Assembly: GCA_017545095.1 (NCBI GenBank)
Contig: JAFYCU010000120.1
Span: forward strand, 1 to 10,300
Source: Muribaculaceae bacterium
GTDB lineage: Bacteria > Bacteroidota > Bacteroidia > Bacteroidales > Muribaculaceae
Direction of reading: 5' to 3'
DNA: 10,300 nucleotides
Below the pieces are notes generated by a model, which saw nothing but the letters and a program-made list of their open reading frames with translations, searched no databases and was not told where the DNA came from. The position numbers and the translations under genes are program-made. Shown here one piece after another: positions 1 to 7,470 of the stretch (position 1 is its first letter; every line of letters starts with the position of its first letter).

Positions 1-198
1 CCTTAATTCTTGACCATTTTGTTTCTTGACTCGGCCATCAGCCGCATCATGATGCGGCTCTACAGGAGTCGGGCAGTGCATCTGCTGGCCCTATATGACT
101 CGGGCATCAGCCGCATCATGATGCGGCGATGATTCCTTAATTCTTGACCATTTTGTTTCTTGACTCGGGCATCAGCCGCATCATGATGCGGCTCTACA
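1..198. repeat. Palindromic REP/BIME-like repeat block, left copy
   Basis: This block holds three copies of the perfect 18-bp palindrome GCCGCATCATGATGCGGC, at 41-58, 110-127 and 175-192. A 64-bp unit (A) occurs at 1-64 and 135-198 with one mismatch. Between them are a degenerate 30-bp unit (about 65-97) and a unit B (98-147) in which the palindrome is followed by GATGATTC instead of CTCTAC. Read on the minus strand, the palindromes at 41 and 175 are preceded by GTAG plus one base. That resembles the GTAG-plus-hairpin form of REP elements, which are known to be mobilised by TnpA-REP (Y1) enzymes. No such transposase is in the window. The same A-30mer-B order returns at 1715-1890. No gene is supported here; the long minus-strand frame across it is antisense to the Smr gene. 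Confidence 0.8.
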
Positions 199-240
199 TG
201 ACTCGGTTGCCCAATGTCTTGTGGGTTCGGGGCTTGGTTT

Positions 241-271
241 TTTGTGGGTTGGGGAATAATTTGTAATTTTG
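241..271 (+). promoter_or_regulatory. Bacteroidota-type promoter for the Smr-domain gene
   Basis: TTTG at 241-244 is followed, after 19 bp, by TAATTTTG at 264-271, which matches the Bacteroidota consensus TAnnTTTG. Transcription would start near 278, leaving a leader of roughly 13 nt before the ATG at 291. No clear Shine-Dalgarno sequence is visible, which is common in this phylum. Confidence 0.6.
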
Positions 272-290
272 CGGTTTCAAAAACTGGGTA

Positions 291-1388
291 ATGATGGAGA
301 TTAAGATTGGAAATTTTGTGCGTTTTCTCAATGATGTGGGCGGCGGTCGTGTGTCGCGCATCGAGGGCAAGTTGGTGTATGTTGAGGACGAGGACGGGTT
401 TGAGCGTCCTGTGCCGCCGGGCGAGTTGGTGGTTGTGGGCGATGGCAAGCCTCAGGCGAGCAGCTATGAGCGTCCGCTTGCCGTGAAGAGCAAACTTGTG
501 GAGCCCGATGAGCCGGCCCCGAAGGCGAAGCCGCAGCCCGAGCCGGCGTTCCACGTGGAGGAGACCCCCGAGGGCGAGCGCCTCACCATTGTGCTGGCCT
601 ATGAGCCCCGCGAGGTGAAGCACCTGAACACGACCACGTTTTTCCCCGTGCTGGTGAACGACAGCAACTACTACCTGTATTTCACCTATCTCACGCGCGG
701 CGACGACAGCGAGTGGGTGACACGCTACCACGGGCTGGTGGAGCCTGGCGTGCAGGTGCAACTCGATGAGTTTGGGCACAACGACCTGAACGAGATGACG
801 CACATTGCCGTGCAATATGTGGCATTCAAGCAGGGGCGGCATTTCAAGCTCAAGAACCCTGCTCTGGTGGAGCAGCGCATAGATGTGACGCGGTTTCACA
901 AGCTGCACACGTTTCACAGCAGTGAATATTTCGACACGCCAGTGTTCTCGGTCGACATCACGCGCGGCGACCGCCCGGTGCGCCAGCTGGTAATCGACAG
1001 CAGCGAGCTGGAGGCGGCGATGCGCGAGAAGAACGACCGTCGGCGCCCGGCGGGCAAGCCCAAGAGCAAGCCGCAGCAGCAACGCACCCAGGAGATTGTG
1101 GTGCAGGACCTGCACATAGGTGAGCTGCTCGACAACCTGGCGGGGCTGAGCAATGCCGACATCCTGAACTATCAGCTCGACAAGTTCAACGAGGTGATGC
1201 GTGCTCACCTGCGCCACCCCGGGCAGCGCATCGTGTTTATCCACGGCAAGGGCGAGGGCGTGCTGCGCCGTGCCCTGCTCGAGGAGCTGCGCCGCCACTA
1301 CCCGGCCTGCGAGGTGCAGGACGCGAGTTTCAAGGAATATGGTTTCGGGGCCACCCAGGTGACTATCCACCAGAGCCGCAAGGCATGA
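291..1388 (+). CDS. DUF2027 and Smr domain-containing protein
   Basis: This 365-residue protein has the Bacteroidota DUF2027 architecture with a C-terminal Smr domain. Residues 4-50 form a small beta domain (KIGNFVRFLNDVGGGRV, then VEDEDGFE). Residues 55-90 are a Pro/Lys/Glu-rich linker. Residues 95-225 form the central domain, and 240-266 is a basic Arg/Lys/Gln linker. The Smr domain is at about 267-360 and carries the hallmarks DLHIGE (273-278), HGKGEG (318-323) and YGFGAT (350-355). Smr domains occur in MutS2 and in stand-alone nucleases and are known to cut or bind branched DNA or RNA; the substrate of this subfamily is not settled. No signal peptide is visible, so it is probably cytoplasmic. 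ATG at 291 is followed at once by ATG at 294; either could start the protein. The gene stands alone on the plus strand, with its own promoter, between two repeat blocks. Confidence 0.92.
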   Translation: MMEIKIGNFVRFLNDVGGGRVSRIEGKLVYVEDEDGFERPVPPGELVVVGDGKPQASSYERPLAVKSKLVEPDEPAPKAKPQPEPAFHVEETPEGERLTIVLAYEPREVKHLNTTTFFPVLVNDSNYYLYFTYLTRGDDSEWVTRYHGLVEPGVQVQLDEFGHNDLNEMTHIAVQYVAFKQGRHFKLKNPALVEQRIDVTRFHKLHTFHSSEYFDTPVFSVDITRGDRPVRQLVIDSSELEAAMREKNDRRRPAGKPKSKPQQQRTQEIVVQDLHIGELLDNLAGLSNADILNYQLDKFNEVMRAHLRHPGQRIVFIHGKGEGVLRRALLEELRRHYPACEVQDASFKEYGFGATQVTIHQSRKA

Positions 1389-1670
1389 TAAGATGCGAGA
1401 TGCGAGATGCAAGATGCAAGCTGGCTGGCGCAAGAATCTACCAATCAGAATAAAGAGATTAAAAAAACAGTCAACAAATTATGTACATATGAAGTACAAA
1501 TTATAATAAGATGCGAGATGCGAGATGCGAGATGCAAGCTGGCTGGCGCAAGAATCTACCAATCAGAATAAAGAGATTAAAAAACAGTCAACAAATTATG
1601 TACAAATGAAGTACAAATTATAATAAGATGCGAGATGCGAGATGCGAGATGCAAGCTGACTGGCGCAAGG
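1388..1670. repeat. 117-118 bp tandem repeat, about 2.4 copies, with inner 7-bp repeat
   Basis: Unit 1 runs 1388-1505 (118 bp) and unit 2 runs 1506-1622 (117 bp, one A fewer in an A-run). A partial unit 3 begins at 1623 and diverges after about 1670. Units 1 and 2 are nearly identical. Each begins with a run of the heptamer GATGCGA/GATGCAA, then a segment around AAGCTGGCTGGCGCAAG, then an AT-rich half. The array starts on the last base of the Smr stop codon. No coding frame is supported within it. Confidence 0.85.
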
Positions 1671-1714
1671 GCCAAACAACTATAACAACAATAAACAACT
1701 ATCACAACTTTATG

Positions 1715-1890
1715 CCTTTATTCCTGACCATTTTGTTTCTTGACTCGGCCATCAGCCGCATCATGATGCGGCTCTACAGGACTCGGGCAGTCATCTGGTG
1801 ACCCTACAGGACTCGGGCAGTCATCTGGTGACCCTACAGGACTCGGGCATCAGCCGCTTCATGATGCGACGATGATTCATTAATTCTTGA
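1715..1890. repeat. Palindromic REP/BIME-like repeat block, right copy
   Basis: Unit A (1715-1778) matches 1-64 with about two mismatches and contains the intact palindrome at 1755-1772. Unit B (1841-1889) matches 98-147, but its palindrome (1853-1870) has decayed at two positions. Between them lie two exact 30-bp units. The block is direct, not inverted, relative to the left copy, so it does not look like the ends of one transposon. From 1891 to the hairpin at 2000 I see no gene or clear signal. Confidence 0.8.
1774..1849. repeat. 30-bp tandem repeat with small hairpin
   Basis: The 30-bp unit starting CTACAGGACTCGGGCAGTCA is present at 1774-1803 and 1804-1833, with a partial third copy from 1834. 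Each unit holds a short stem GTCA/TGAC around a 5-nt loop (1790-1802 in the first copy). On the minus strand each is preceded by GTAG, like the larger palindrome nearby. The left block has only one degenerate copy, so copy number differs between blocks. Confidence 0.8.
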
Positions 1891-1999
1891 TTTGCACTGA
1901 GGACTGGTTTGTTGTCAGGAATTGAGGAATTAAGGACAGTGCTTTTTAATTGGTACTTGTCCGGGATTTGCAGTTTGGAGGCTGTTGGGCGTAACTAAC

Positions 2000-2037
2000 A
2001 AGATGGGGATGCAACATCCAGGTTGCATCCCTATCTT
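2000..2037 (-). terminator. Strong hairpin downstream of the exported-protein gene
   Basis: The arms AAGATGGGGATGCAAC (2000-2015) and GTTGCATCCCTATCTT (2022-2037) pair over 16 positions with a single imperfect pair, around a 6-nt loop. The hairpin lies 44 nt past the stop codon of the minus-strand gene ending at 2082. No long U-tract follows, so it may be a terminator or an element that stabilises the mRNA 3' end. The orientation is inferred from that gene. Confidence 0.55.
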
Positions 2038-2081
2038 ATTGAGTCCAGCGGTTTGTCGCCGCTGTGTGAGTTTTGTCGTGA

Positions 2082-4244
2082 TTACTTGATCACCTTCACA
2101 GCGGTCTTGCTGCCATCGGTGTAGGTGGTCTCCACGATGTTCATGCCATCGAAGGGCTTGTCGCTCTGCAGGCCAGCCACGTTGAAGTAGCGGATGCTCT
2201 TCACGGTCTTGCCGGCGATGTCGTTGACAGCCACTTTCTCGTAGGGCTTGATTTCGAACCACACGATTTCGCTTTCGTTGTCGACCACAGCGCGGCGGAT
2301 GCCGTTCTCCTCCATGCCGCCATAGTACACGCTCTGCAGACCAACCTTGTTGGCGACGAGAGCCTGAGCCTGGTTCAGATAGAGGGTGCGTGCACCGGGA
2401 TAGATATCATAGCTGTCGGTGAAGTCGTAGGGAATCTCAGTCATCTCCTCCTCTAAGTAGATATACTCGGCGGGGGTGAAGGTGAGCTGCTCAACGTTGC
2501 GCTCGATGTCGAGGAACACGCGATAGAACAGCTTGCTGGTGAGCATGTCGTTGCCATCAACGTCCACGGTGGGGATGTCGCAGTTGATACGTGCATAGCC
2601 ATAGTCCTCATAGGGGGTGTAGGCCAGGATTTCGGGATCGGCGGGCTTAGCGGCCTTCTCGATGATCTGCTTCAGCTGCGGGTCGGTGTAGACGTGGTAG
2701 TAGCTCAGCGCGTTGGGCTTCTCGTTGTCGATGATGTAGTCGGTGTTGCTGAAGTACACGTTGGCATCGGCATCATAGGTGAGCACGATGTCGGTACCCA
2801 GGTTGCCCTCGCCATCCATACCCAGCAGGAAGTGGGGATACTCAAACACATAGCCCCAGAACTCCCAGTACTCCATGCCAAAGTTCTGGCAGCCGGGGAT
2901 CACGAGGTTGTTGTTGTCGTCGTAGTGGCAGGTGACCCAGGCATCGGGGATGTCCTGGCACAGGCCCTGGAGATACATGTTGCCCTCTTCGTCCACGCCC
3001 ATGGTGAGCTGCAGTGCGATGGGGTCGTAAACGGGCTCACCCTCATCGTCAAACGAGAGCTCATTGGTCTTGAGCACATAGGGATAGAGCGTCATGTTGT
3101 CGGGCACCTCAACCGGGTCGGGAATCACGAGCTCTTCCTTGGTGAGCACGTTGCCCGGAGTGAAGTAATAGTAGTAGTACAGCTCATAGGGCTTGCCATT
3201 CACAGCATAGTAGTTCTCGAAGGTATAGACATCGGTCTCGGGGTCGTAGGTGAGGGTGAGGGGCTGAGCCTCACCGTTCTCGTCCATGCCATAGAGATAC
3301 ATCAGGTTGCCGTTGTACATACCCAGGAACTGGCCGTTCTCGATGGTAACGGTGTTGCCCTCGAGGGTACCCTTCACCCAAGCATCGGGAAGGACACTGT
3401 AGTCCTCATCGGCCTTGGTGAGACCCTGGAAGTAGAGGTCGTTGCCAAAGGCCATGATGTTGACGGTCTGGTTCACCACGTCGCCATCGCTGAACTGGCC
3501 GATGTGGAAGTAGGTGTCGCTGGTGGGCATGGGCGGAACCACGGGCTCGGGAATCTCGGTGAAGGTGTACACACTGTTATAGTCGCCACGACCGGTCCAG
3601 GTGTTGTCGTCGTCGTAGAAGGCGGCAAGGATGCGGTTCTCGTTCGAGCCTTCGAGCTTGATGGTACCGGCCTCGTCGTCGATGGTGAACACAGCCGTTT
3701 CGGTGTCGAAGTCGCGCACCACATCGGCCGAGCTGGCCACATCGCCTTCGTCGTCGCGGGTCACATCGGCCCAGGTAACCTCTGCGCCATAGCCATAATC
3801 CTCCCAGGTGTAGAGGGTCTGGCCCATGGGCACGGTGATGGTGTTGCCCTCGAGCGTACCTTTCACAAAGGTGCCGGCGCCGAAGTAGTTGATGATGTCG
3901 CGGAAATAGACGGTGCCATCGTTGGCGAACACCACTTCCATGATGCCCTCCTGCACGTCCTCGTAGAGGTAGCCACTCGACACATAGAATGCGCCGCCCT
4001 CGCGGGTGTAGTACTTGGTCTCGCCTTCGGGAGCCTCGGTGATGATTTCCGAAGCCTTGGCGGGAGCCTTGTGCATACCGGTCTTCTGCTCAGCGTTGAA
4101 CAGCACGGTGCTGGCCTTGTTCACAGCACGATACTGGTCGAGCGCGTTGTTGCCACCTTTCACCACCTTGTGGCCAAAGGGAACAGCTGCCGAAGCAGTC
4201 ACTGCCATAGCAACTGCTGCAAGAAAAAGATAAAACTTTCTCAT
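2082..4244 (-). CDS. Exported acidic repeat protein with type IX-like C-terminal tail
   Basis: I do not recognise a named family. The 720-residue product starts with a clear signal peptide (MRKFYLFLAAVAMAVTASA, cleavage likely after residue 19). Three related beta-rich modules follow, recognised by a visible motif of the form (V/L/M)YFxGL...DAWVKGTLEGNTVT...GQ: about residues 105-143, 265-308 and 420-456. The protein is very acidic and rich in aromatic residues, including a run of five Tyr at 356-360. The last 40 residues (YFNVAGLQS...DGMNIVETTYTDGS...KVIK) resemble the type IX secretion/sorting tails of Bacteroidota proteins, so surface or extracellular placement is inferred. The start at 4244 is fixed by the signal peptide; a candidate promoter lies about 100 bp upstream. 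No enzyme motif is seen. It appears to be transcribed alone, ending at the hairpin at 2000-2037. Confidence 0.88.
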   Translation of the reverse strand: MRKFYLFLAAVAMAVTASAAVPFGHKVVKGGNNALDQYRAVNKASTVLFNAEQKTGMHKAPAKASEIITEAPEGETKYYTREGGAFYVSSGYLYEDVQEGIMEVVFANDGTVYFRDIINYFGAGTFVKGTLEGNTITVPMGQTLYTWEDYGYGAEVTWADVTRDDEGDVASSADVVRDFDTETAVFTIDDEAGTIKLEGSNENRILAAFYDDDNTWTGRGDYNSVYTFTEIPEPVVPPMPTSDTYFHIGQFSDGDVVNQTVNIMAFGNDLYFQGLTKADEDYSVLPDAWVKGTLEGNTVTIENGQFLGMYNGNLMYLYGMDENGEAQPLTLTYDPETDVYTFENYYAVNGKPYELYYYYYFTPGNVLTKEELVIPDPVEVPDNMTLYPYVLKTNELSFDDEGEPVYDPIALQLTMGVDEEGNMYLQGLCQDIPDAWVTCHYDDNNNLVIPGCQNFGMEYWEFWGYVFEYPHFLLGMDGEGNLGTDIVLTYDADANVYFSNTDYIIDNEKPNALSYYHVYTDPQLKQIIEKAAKPADPEILAYTPYEDYGYARINCDIPTVDVDGNDMLTSKLFYRVFLDIERNVEQLTFTPAEYIYLEEEMTEIPYDFTDSYDIYPGARTLYLNQAQALVANKVGLQSVYYGGMEENGIRRAVVDNESEIVWFEIKPYEKVAVNDIAGKTVKSIRYFNVAGLQSDKPFDGMNIVETTYTDGSKTAVKVIK

Positions 4245-4327
4245 AATGTTAATGATTTAATGAATAAAAATAAGTAACTATTGCGTTTGTCTTAGGTTTT
4301 ATGTCAATTCAATGCTACACAGCATTT

Positions 4328-4360
4328 CCAAATTTACTCCAAAATTACTCCAATTTTACG
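4328..4360. repeat. Three 11-bp direct repeats in the promoter region
   Basis: CCAAATTTACT (4328-4338), CCAAAATTACT (4339-4349) and CCAATTTTACG (4350-4360) are head-to-tail near-copies with an 11-bp period, close to one helical turn. They overlap the -7 box of the promoter for the exported protein. They may be an operator or only AT-rich drift. The remainder of the 227-bp gap 4245-4471 holds a short 6-bp-stem hairpin (4311-4326) and no gene. Confidence 0.5.
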
Positions 4361-4371
4361 ACTCCTACAAA
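4340..4371 (-). promoter_or_regulatory. Bacteroidota-type promoter for the exported protein
   Basis: Read on the minus strand, TTTG (4371-4368) is followed after 20 bp by TAATTTTG (4347-4340), matching TTTG-N19-21-TAnnTTTG. A second -7-like box, TAAATTTG, sits at 4336-4329 without a well-spaced -33 element. The predicted leader is about 90 nt. Confidence 0.55.
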
Positions 4372-4471
4372 TATTTTCATCAAAATAATTGCTATCTGCT
4401 TGATTTGGAATTGGAAATGAATAAGTTTTCGAACTACTGATGTGTGGATTACGCCCACCCCTATAGCACAC

Positions 4472-5830
4472 TCACAGCAGCAAAGCAGCTGCGATGGCGA
4501 TGAGCGTGATGGCCGTGAGCCCCATGACGAGCGTGACGAGGGTGAAGCTGCGGTAGCCATCGCGCGGGTGAATGCCGCCAAAGCCCATCACCACCCAAAA
4601 GTAGCTGTCGTTGGCATGCGCCACGGTCATGGCTCCGGCACCGATGGCCATCACCACCAGTGCGGCCGACAGCGGCGTGGTGAAGTTCAGGGCACTCATC
4701 ATCGAGCCGGCATCGCTAAACATGCCCATCATGCTTGCTGTGGTGGTGATGGCCACCGTCGACGAGCCTTGAGCCGTTTTGAGGATGGCCGCCACCAGAA
4801 AGGGGAACACCACCCCCAGCACCGCCAGCGAGCCGCTCCACTGCTTCACCACCTCGACAAATCCCGTGGCCACCATCACACTGCCCAGCACCCCGCCGGC
4901 GGCGGTGATGAAGATGATGGGTCCGGCAGTCATGAGCGACGACTGGGTGATGTCGGCAATCTTGTGCAGCAAGTGCTGGCGCACAAGCAGAGGCAGGCAG
5001 CACAGCAGGGCCACCATGAGCGCGATGGCCGGCTTGCCCAGAAACACAAGCAGGTTGTTCGCTGCCTCGCTGCATTGCAGCCAAGGGGCCACGCTGCCCA
5101 GTGCCATGAGCAGCACCGGAGCCACAATGGGCAGAAAGGCCCACACAGCCCCCACGCGGGCATCGGGCGTGTGAGAATCGTCGGTTGCAGCCGACTCGGC
5201 TTCGACAGGCTGCAAGTGCCTGGCCACACGGCCAATAAGCCAGTAGACCGGCACCAAACACAGTAGCGAGAACACCACCCCCAGCGCGATGACCAGCAAC
5301 AAATGGTCGTTCAAGCCCATCATGCCGGCTGCAGCCACCGGTCCAGGTGTGGGAGGGATGAAAACATGCGAGGCAAACAGTCCGGCTGCGAGAGCCAGGG
5401 CCAGAGCCACCGGCGAGTGGCCCGTGCGGCGAGCCAATGAACGGCCAATGGGGCTCACCAGCACAAAGCCGCTGTCGCAGAACACCGGTATCGACACCAC
5501 CCAGCCGATGAGCATCATCGCCAGTCGCGGATGCCTGCGCCCCACCACCCGCTCGATGCCTCGCGCCATGGCCACGGCACCGCCGGTGCGCTCGAGCACG
5601 CTGCCAATGAGTGTGCCCAGAATAATCACCAGCCCTATGCCGCCAAACACGCCGCCGAAGCCTTTACTCAGCACATCGGGAATCTCGGCAAGCGGCACCC
5701 CCAGCACCAGGGCAAGCATGAGCGACACCCCCAGCATGGCCAGAAAGGGATGCACCTTGAACCGCGCGATGGCCACCACCATCACCACGATGGCAACGGC
5801 GAAAATCAATAATGTGACAACAGCAGTCAT
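4472..5830 (-). CDS. GntP-family permease (gluconate/organic acid:H+ symporter)
   Basis: This is a 452-residue polytopic membrane protein, the usual GntP length. It is almost entirely hydrophobic helices with one polar loop at about 205-225. Family signatures are visible: a SIPVFCDSGFVLVSPI segment (113-128), the re-entrant FIPPTPGPVAA segment (157-167), KTAQGSSTVAIT (351-362) and AHANDSYFWVV (404-414). GntP proteins import gluconate or related sugar acids such as glycerate and hydroxy acids with protons across the inner membrane. Nothing here fixes the substrate: no kinase or dehydrogenase gene is adjacent. The ATG at 5830 follows purine-rich TAAGAAG. Only 39 bp separate it from the upstream ATPase gene on the same strand, so read-through is possible, but no functional link is evident. 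Confidence 0.92.
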   Translation of the reverse strand: MTAVVTLLIFAVAIVVMVVAIARFKVHPFLAMLGVSLMLALVLGVPLAEIPDVLSKGFGGVFGGIGLVIILGTLIGSVLERTGGAVAMARGIERVVGRRHPRLAMMLIGWVVSIPVFCDSGFVLVSPIGRSLARRTGHSPVALALALAAGLFASHVFIPPTPGPVAAAGMMGLNDHLLLVIALGVVFSLLCLVPVYWLIGRVARHLQPVEAESAATDDSHTPDARVGAVWAFLPIVAPVLLMALGSVAPWLQCSEAANNLLVFLGKPAIALMVALLCCLPLLVRQHLLHKIADITQSSLMTAGPIIFITAAGGVLGSVMVATGFVEVVKQWSGSLAVLGVVFPFLVAAILKTAQGSSTVAITTTASMMGMFSDAGSMMSALNFTTPLSAALVVMAIGAGAMTVAHANDSYFWVVMGFGGIHPRDGYRSFTLVTLVMGLTAITLIAIAAALLL

Positions 5831-5869
5831 AACTTCTTACAGTTAACCAATCAATGTGAACTTTTATGC

Positions 5870-7300
5870 TTAGGTACGCCGCCAGCTGGCAAACAACTCA
5901 TCGGCGGTGATAACGTTGTGGATTTCGTTCCAATGGCCAGTGTGTGCCATTCCACAGGGAGTTATCAAAGTGAAATTGAGCGACTTGCCATGTGCTTTCG
6001 CGGCACTCAGCCGTGCGGCCTTGTGGTGCAGTGCAAGCATGTCGTCGCGGGTTACCACATAGGGCTGCGTGGCGTATTTCATTTCACAAATGTTTATCAT
6101 GTTGTCGGCACGAGTGATGAGCATGTCGATTTGTGCACCAGCATCTCCATCGGGCGATGGGCCTATGCGCCACGAGCGCACTTGGGTGGCCACCCCGGCA
6201 ATGCCTAACGCCTGCTTGATTTGCGGCAAGTGCTGGAAACACACGCGCTCAAACGCCAGTCCCACCCAAGCCCGTCGCAGGGGCGACAAGTAGTTGTGCG
6301 ACCAAAAGTGCTCGTCGTTGTGCCCAGATGGTGCGATGAATTTGAAAAAGAACAGCGAGAAATTGTCGACCAATTGATAAACCGCCTCTTTTTTGCTGCC
6401 CAGTGCTGGCTGTGCCTTGATGAATCCGCAGTGTTCCAGGTCGTTGAGCATCGTGGTCAATGAGCCGCTGCTTTTCATGCCACACGCATTCACCAATTGC
6501 TGACGTGTGAGCCCACACAGGTGCTCGCCCAAAGCCCGCACAATCCCAATATAATGCTCGGGATGGCGGAAAAGCGAATGATAGAGTTCGCCAAACTCGC
6601 TGTGCAACGCACCGTTTTCGGAGAAAAACAATTGGTCGATGTTCTGCGCCACACTCACTCCCGGCTCTAACATCGACCAATAAAACGGGATACCACCGAG
6701 CACCATATAAGTCTCCAAGATGTCGTAGCGCGAAAGCATGAAACCACGCTGCGACACATATTGCTCGCATTCGGCCAAGCAGAAAGGCTCCAAATGGATG
6801 CGGAGTGTGACCCGGTTGTGGAGTCCATCATGGTTGTGCAACAATTTGTTGACAATCCACGATGTGGCCGACCCGCACACAATCAGCAGCACATCGTCGC
6901 GCCCCAAGGCCCAGCCATTCCAAAAAAACTCCAGAGCGTTCAAAAACCCTGACCGGGGCGTGTCGAACCAAGGCAACTCATCGAGGAAAATCACTTTCTT
7001 GGTAGCCGAGGAAAATCGAATCAACTGTTTGAGCAACTCAAAAGCTTCCAACCAGTTGGCCGGACGCTTCACATCCTGCATTCCTGCGTCTTTGAGCGAT
7101 GACATCCAGCCGAAGAGCTGGTCGCTGGTCTTGCCTTGGGCCTGACCTGAACACGAGAATGTGAACCGATTTTTGAATGTCTGTCTCACCAGATAGGTCT
7201 TTCCCACTCGCCGCCGTCCATAAACAGCAACGAATTGCGCCTCGTTGCTTTCGTAAGCACGCAGCAGCTCAGCCTGTTCCTTTTTGCGTCCAATCAGCAT
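5870..7300 (-). CDS. AAA+ ATPase with C-terminal PD-(D/E)XK nuclease-like (DUF234) domain
   Basis: With the start at 7300 the product is 476 residues. The N-terminal ATPase is of the ATPase_2 type common in archaea and Bacteroidota: Walker A GRRRVGKT (28-35), Walker B VIFLDELPW (103-111), a sensor strand LLIVCGSATSW (138-148) and HNRVT near 161-165. A winged-helix-like segment follows at about 252-310. The C-terminal part keeps the nuclease-like residues E351, D392 (AQIDMLI), E406 and K408 (CEMKY), the PD-(D/E)XK pattern. Role unknown; the family is often multicopy in Bacteroidales and has been linked to mobile DNA. ATG 7300 is chosen because GRKKEQ follows it as in relatives and AAGGAA (7313-7308) sits 7 nt upstream. 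An in-frame extension to 7435 would run through the promoter and hairpins. The product is cytoplasmic. Confidence 0.88.
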   Translation of the reverse strand: MLIGRKKEQAELLRAYESNEAQFVAVYGRRRVGKTYLVRQTFKNRFTFSCSGQAQGKTSDQLFGWMSSLKDAGMQDVKRPANWLEAFELLKQLIRFSSATKKVIFLDELPWFDTPRSGFLNALEFFWNGWALGRDDVLLIVCGSATSWIVNKLLHNHDGLHNRVTLRIHLEPFCLAECEQYVSQRGFMLSRYDILETYMVLGGIPFYWSMLEPGVSVAQNIDQLFFSENGALHSEFGELYHSLFRHPEHYIGIVRALGEHLCGLTRQQLVNACGMKSSGSLTTMLNDLEHCGFIKAQPALGSKKEAVYQLVDNFSLFFFKFIAPSGHNDEHFWSHNYLSPLRRAWVGLAFERVCFQHLPQIKQALGIAGVATQVRSWRIGPSPDGDAGAQIDMLITRADNMINICEMKYATQPYVVTRDDMLALHHKAARLSAAKAHGKSLNFTLITPCGMAHTGHWNEIHNVITADELFASWRRT

Positions 7301-7307
7301 GGCAGTG

Positions 7308-7338
7308 TTCCTTTTTTTTGTTTCACGCCGCAAAGATA
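7308..7338 (-). promoter_or_regulatory. -7 box and Shine-Dalgarno of the AAA+ ATPase gene
   Basis: On the minus strand TATCTTTG (7338-7331) matches TAnnTTTG. The nearest upstream TTTG (7366-7363) is about 24 bp away, a little long, and lies inside the adjacent hairpin arm. AAGGAA (7313-7308) lies 7 nt before ATG 7300 and fixes that start. Confidence 0.5.
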
Positions 7339-7353
7339 ATAAAAACAATCCGT

Positions 7354-7451
7354 ATAAGTCCCCAAATTGACCTGTTTTTTGGCAGATTTGGGGGCTTATG
7401 ATGCCATAACTCCCCAAATCGGCGGTTTTTCGCACCCATTTGGGGAGTTAT
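7354..7451. repeat. Two homologous 46-bp hairpins (14-bp arms, 18-nt loops)
   Basis: Hairpin 1 has arms ATAAGTCCCCAAAT (7354-7367) and ATTTGGGGGCTTAT (7386-7399), with one mismatch. Hairpin 2 has arms ATAACTCCCCAAAT (7406-7419) and ATTTGGGGAGTTAT (7438-7451), perfect. Both loops are exactly 18 nt and share a T-run flanked by G/C, so the two are diverged tandem copies with a 52-bp period. They sit immediately upstream of the ATPase promoter and 19 bp from the end of the Rhs remnant. Confidence 0.85.
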
Positions 7452-7470
7452 AGCTCAGTCCCGAAGCTCG

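Noticed and set aside
60..1433. Long minus-strand open frame (457 codons) across the left repeats and the Smr gene
   Set aside because: It is antisense to a protein with clear DUF2027/Smr motifs, and its His/Leu/Val/Arg-rich composition is typical of a shadow frame in GC-rich coding DNA.
1..1890. CRISPR array
   Set aside because: The repeats are palindromic or tandem without regular unique spacers, and no cas gene is present.
1..1890. Composite transposon flanking the Smr gene
   Set aside because: The blocks are direct repeats of REP-like units; there is no transposase and there are no terminal inverted repeats, and the Smr gene looks like a core gene with its own promoter.
2694..4277. Plus-strand open frame of 527 codons
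   Set aside because: It is antisense to the exported protein, which has a signal peptide, internal modules and a promoter; the shadow is dominated by Val, His and Gly and shows no domain.
4442..5266. Plus-strand frame of 274 codons rich in His, Gln and Arg
   Set aside because: It is antisense to the GntP-family permease, whose family motifs are unambiguous.
7301..7435. N-terminal extension of the ATPase from an ATG at 7435
   Set aside because: It would translate through the hairpins and the -7 box; the start at 7300 has a Shine-Dalgarno and fits the family N-terminus.
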